This document shows, piece after piece, positions 62,991-64,000 of a stretch of 64,000 bases of DNA; the stretch's first letter is position 1; each line of letters begins with the position of its first letter. Position numbers and translations under genes: made by a program. The notes beneath the pieces were generated by a model that did no database searches, was not told the origin of the DNA, and saw only the letters and a list, made by a program, of their open reading frames with translations. The DNA is from Burkholderia sp. Bp9142 (GTDB taxonomy: Bacteria; Pseudomonadota; Gammaproteobacteria; Burkholderiales; Burkholderiaceae), in the NCBI RefSeq assembly GCF_003853415.1, contig NZ_QTPP01000038.1:1-64000 (forward strand). The letters run 5' to 3'.

Positions 62991-64000
62991 ATGAGATGGT
63001 CTACCCGCCGCGCATCAGCGATGGCTCAGAGCACGGCAGTGTCGCTGTGTGTGGTAGCGGCAACCTGGGCAGTGACCGTCAATGCCCAATCCGGTAATGC
63101 GACTATCACCGAATGGGATCACCGTACGTCGGGCAACGCGCCGAAGATCATGCGCGAAGCTGCGGATCGTTTCGAGAAAGCGAATCCAGCCTTCAAGGTC
63201 GATGACTCGCACGTACTCAACGATCCGTATAAGGCCAAACTGAAAGTGGCGTTCGGTGCGGGGCAGCCTCCGTGCGTCTTCGATACTTGGGGCGGAGGGC
63301 CGCTGCGCGAGTATGTCAAGGCTGGCCAGGTGGTAGACCTCACGCCGTATCTACAGAAGGATCCTGCATTTCGCGATCGATTTCTCCCGGCTGCATGGCA
63401 AGCGGTGACCTATCAAAACAAGGTCTACGGCATTCCGACTGAGAACATGACTGCAGCCGTTGTCTTTTACAACAAGGATCTGTTCAAACAATACAACGTG
63501 AATCCGCCGGCGACCTGGGACGAATTGATGAGCGTCATCAATGTGTTCAAGTCGCACGGGATCGCGCCGTTCGCTCTCGCCAACAGGAACAAATGGACTG
63601 GTTCGATGTACTACCAGTATCTGGTCGACCGACTGGGTGGTCCGCAAGTGTTTCGGAAGGCGGCAGATCGCGCACCCGGCGGAAGTTTTTCCGACCCTGT
63701 CTTTGTGGAAGCAGGAAAGTACCTCCAGCAGCTCGTCAAGGCAGGCGCGTTCGCACCAGGATACAACGGTCTTGATTACGACCTTGGTGCTTCAAGGCGA
63801 CTGTTGTATTCGGGGCGTGCGGCAATGGAGTTGATGGGAGGGTGGGAGTTTGCGACGATCCAGAAGGAGAATCCGGCTTTCTACAAAAAACTTGATTTCT
63901 TCCCATTTCCGCGCGTTCCAGGTGGTAAAGGGGATCCGCGTGACTTGGTCGGTACCCTTGGCGATAGCTTCACAAGTATTTCGACGCAATGCAAGGACCG
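62991..64000 (+). CDS. Extracellular sugar-binding protein of an ABC importer, C-terminal end outside the window
   Basis: ATG 62991 with AAGGAGA upstream opens a frame that reaches the window end (336 residues visible). A signal peptide spans about residues 1-32 (ending VNAQS). The body has [45 protein letters not shown] and [15 protein letters not shown] of solute-binding family 1. The normal length is 410-430, so about 80-100 residues and presumably the permease and ATPase genes lie beyond the edge. It is under operator 2. Confidence 0.92.
   Translation, partial: MRWSTRRASAMAQSTAVSLCVVAATWAVTVNAQSGNATITEWDHRTSGNAPKIMREAADRFEKANPAFKVDDSHVLNDPYKAKLKVAFGAGQPPCVFDTWGGGPLREYVKAGQVVDLTPYLQKDPAFRDRFLPAAWQAVTYQNKVYGIPTENMTAAVVFYNKDLFKQYNVNPPATWDELMSVINVFKSHGIAPFALANRNKWTGSMYYQYLVDRLGGPQVFRKAADRAPGGSFSDPVFVEAGKYLQQLVKAGAFAPGYNGLDYDLGASRRLLYSGRAAMELMGGWEFATIQKENPAFYKKLDFFPFPRVPGGKGDPRDLVGTLGDSFTSISTQCKD

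Noticed and set aside
1-64000. CRISPR array, rRNA or replication origin
   Set aside because: No regularly spaced repeats, rRNA-like blocks, or iteron/DnaA-box clusters were seen by eye.

Overview
The window looks like an accessory segment of a beta-proteobacterium of the Burkholderia/Paraburkholderia group. This is an inference from the Gram-negative 16-strand-type porin, the class I PHA synthase, the P4-type integrases with AlpA regulator, the ISL3 remnant and overall codon style. No rRNA, tRNA, CRISPR array or replication origin was seen. The sequence is a patchwork: several gene fragments join end to end, which points to repeated insertion and deletion. Base composition was judged by eye only; the stretch after about 53.7 kb seems richer in G+C than the rest.

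Region 1 (1-4.5 kb, minus strand) is a tightly overlapping operon of a truncated AMP-forming acyl ligase, a PLP decarboxylase, an acyl-CoA dehydrogenase-like protein, a GNAT transferase and two ketoacyl-synthase-III-like proteins, the first of which lacks the catalytic cysteine. The ligase is cut by foreign DNA. Region 2 (4.5-11.5 kb) is a genomic-island remnant: the end of a TraG/VirD4 coupling protein, the end of a patatin phospholipase (CapV-like), a TIR-like (ThsB-type) gene followed by a PLD-like gene, a convergent HEPN-like gene, a tyrosine integrase with repeated short motifs at its start, an AlpA regulator, and a pirin fragment. The TIR plus PLD pair is the best candidate for a little-described defence system.

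Region 3 (11.7-17.9 kb) holds an azoreductase and two pirins in one operon, then a truncated SnoaL-like gene, a class I PHA synthase and an alpha/beta hydrolase, with a second pirin fragment at the far end. Region 4 (17.9-43.5 kb) is a large catabolic island in two divergent blocks. The minus block encodes a flavin monooxygenase, a two-domain extradiol-type dioxygenase, a fumarylacetoacetase-family enzyme, an MDR reductase, a beta-keto acid cleavage enzyme, a kinase/acyl-CoA dehydrogenase pair of the type that handles 4-hydroxyacyl-CoAs, a crotonase and a TetR regulator. The plus block encodes an SDR, an MFS carrier, an envelope set (YCF48-like, RND, DUF1302, DUF1329), a second SDR, a Tat-exported ketosteroid-dehydrogenase-like flavoprotein with its own cytochrome c, a thiolase and a 3-hydroxyacyl-CoA dehydrogenase. 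Together they suggest uptake, ring oxidation, ring cleavage and beta-oxidation of an unidentified hydrophobic cyclic compound, ending in acetyl/acetoacetyl-CoA.

Region 5 (43.7-53.5 kb) carries a large adenylate-cyclase/ATPase/TPR protein, a GlxA-type regulator divergent from a quinone reductase, an ISL3 transposase remnant, a chemotaxis receptor that seems to lack its first membrane helix, and an integrase remnant. Region 6 (53.7-64 kb) carries a rhizopine (Moc)-like set: sugar-binding protein, membrane hydroxylase, Rieske ferredoxin, ferredoxin reductase, TIM-barrel isomerase and LacI regulator. It ends in a second LacI regulon (repressor, porin, sugar-binding protein) with two almost identical palindromic operators.
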